The translations under genes were made by a program, and so were the position numbers. Shown in pieces: positions 5,125-5,277 of a stretch of 5,277 nt of DNA. Every line of letters begins with the position of its first letter. The first letter of the stretch is position 1. The notes under the pieces are model-generated. The model was not told the origin of the DNA. It saw only the letters and a list, made by a program, of their open reading frames with translations, and did no database searches. Origin of the DNA: Candidatus Bathycorpusculum fermentans (lineage in GTDB: Archaea; Thermoproteota; Bathyarchaeia; Bathyarchaeales; Bathycorpusculaceae); NCBI GenBank assembly GCA_009787175.1, contig WRGM01000066.1:1-5277 (forward strand), read 5' to 3'.

Positions 5125-5277
5125 AAGCGTTCTACTAAAGCATGTCACAAAAAATTTAGAGAGTGTTCACGTATAGATATATGAGTGGTTTTTGGTGGTG
5201 TCCTAAGTTAAGTGAAATGGTAGGTCTCTTTTGAAGAACCAAAAGTTTATGATCAAACCGATGACTATTTTGTGCAT
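5125..5277. other. Right-edge stretch without a supported gene
   Basis: No convincing coding region on either strand. The longest frames are a 17-codon plus-strand peptide from 5181 and a 24-codon minus-strand frame (5277-5203) that starts at the very last base. TATA-like bases occur at 5173-5182. The stretch from about 5198 (GTGTCCTAAGTTAAGTG) to 5240 has the look of a transposon end, but no matching inverted end or transposase is present, so it is left unassigned. Confidence 0.4.

Noticed and set aside
5229..5246. CTTTT...AAAAG hairpin as a terminator
   Set aside because: The stem is five AT-rich pairs with no T run after it, and no gene ends nearby on either strand.
5198..5277. Possible transposon end and a 24-codon frame (5277-5203, minus) at the right edge
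   Set aside because: GTGTCCTAAGTTAAGTG looks like an IS terminus, but no inverted partner or transposase is visible, and the frame begins at the last base. Not supportable as a feature.
1..5277. CRISPR array, tRNA or rRNA genes
   Set aside because: No regularly spaced repeats, no cloverleaf-like GC-rich segments with a TTCGA-type loop, and no rRNA-like stretches were seen on reading both strands.

Overview
The window looks like a short, repeat-bounded piece of an AT-rich, probably archaeal genome. The archaeal assignment is an inference with moderate confidence. It rests on three things. A TATA-box-like element lies about 28 bases upstream of an in-frame ATG of the acetyltransferase gene, as expected for a leaderless archaeal transcript. 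Convincing bacterial -35/-10 pairs are absent. The protein styles (two-domain GNAT, HExxH protein, GT4 enzyme) also resemble those I associate with Bathyarchaeia and methanogen-type genomes. A bacterial origin cannot be excluded from sequence alone.

Left part, 1-1096: mobile and degraded DNA. The window opens inside an IS630-family element whose transposase is split over two frames at an A7G run, with the DD34E catalytic domain intact downstream. After its likely right end (about 702) there is a 12-bp direct repeat, a TATA-rich stretch, and the broken N-terminal part of a BRO-N (phage antirepressor-like) gene with a frameshift at a G5 run. A short open tail then ends in an ATGA overlap with the next gene.

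Middle, 1097-2293: a complete GT4-family (GT-B fold) glycosyltransferase on the plus strand, probably acting in surface glycan or glycolipid assembly. Its 3' end overlaps by 31 bp, tail to tail, with a minus-strand gene.

Right part, 2263-5072: three minus-strand genes packed as an apparent operon with gaps of 5 and 12 bp. In transcription order they are a two-domain GNAT acetyltransferase, a 453-residue protein I do not recognise that carries a twin CX3C cysteine motif, and a 185-residue HExxH putative zinc metalloprotein. A TATA-like box and a perfect 12-bp palindrome sit upstream of the first gene. This cassette is the part most worth following as a possibly undescribed system, but its joint function is unknown.

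The last 200 bases hold no supported gene. An IS630 copy at one edge fits a contig broken at repeats.
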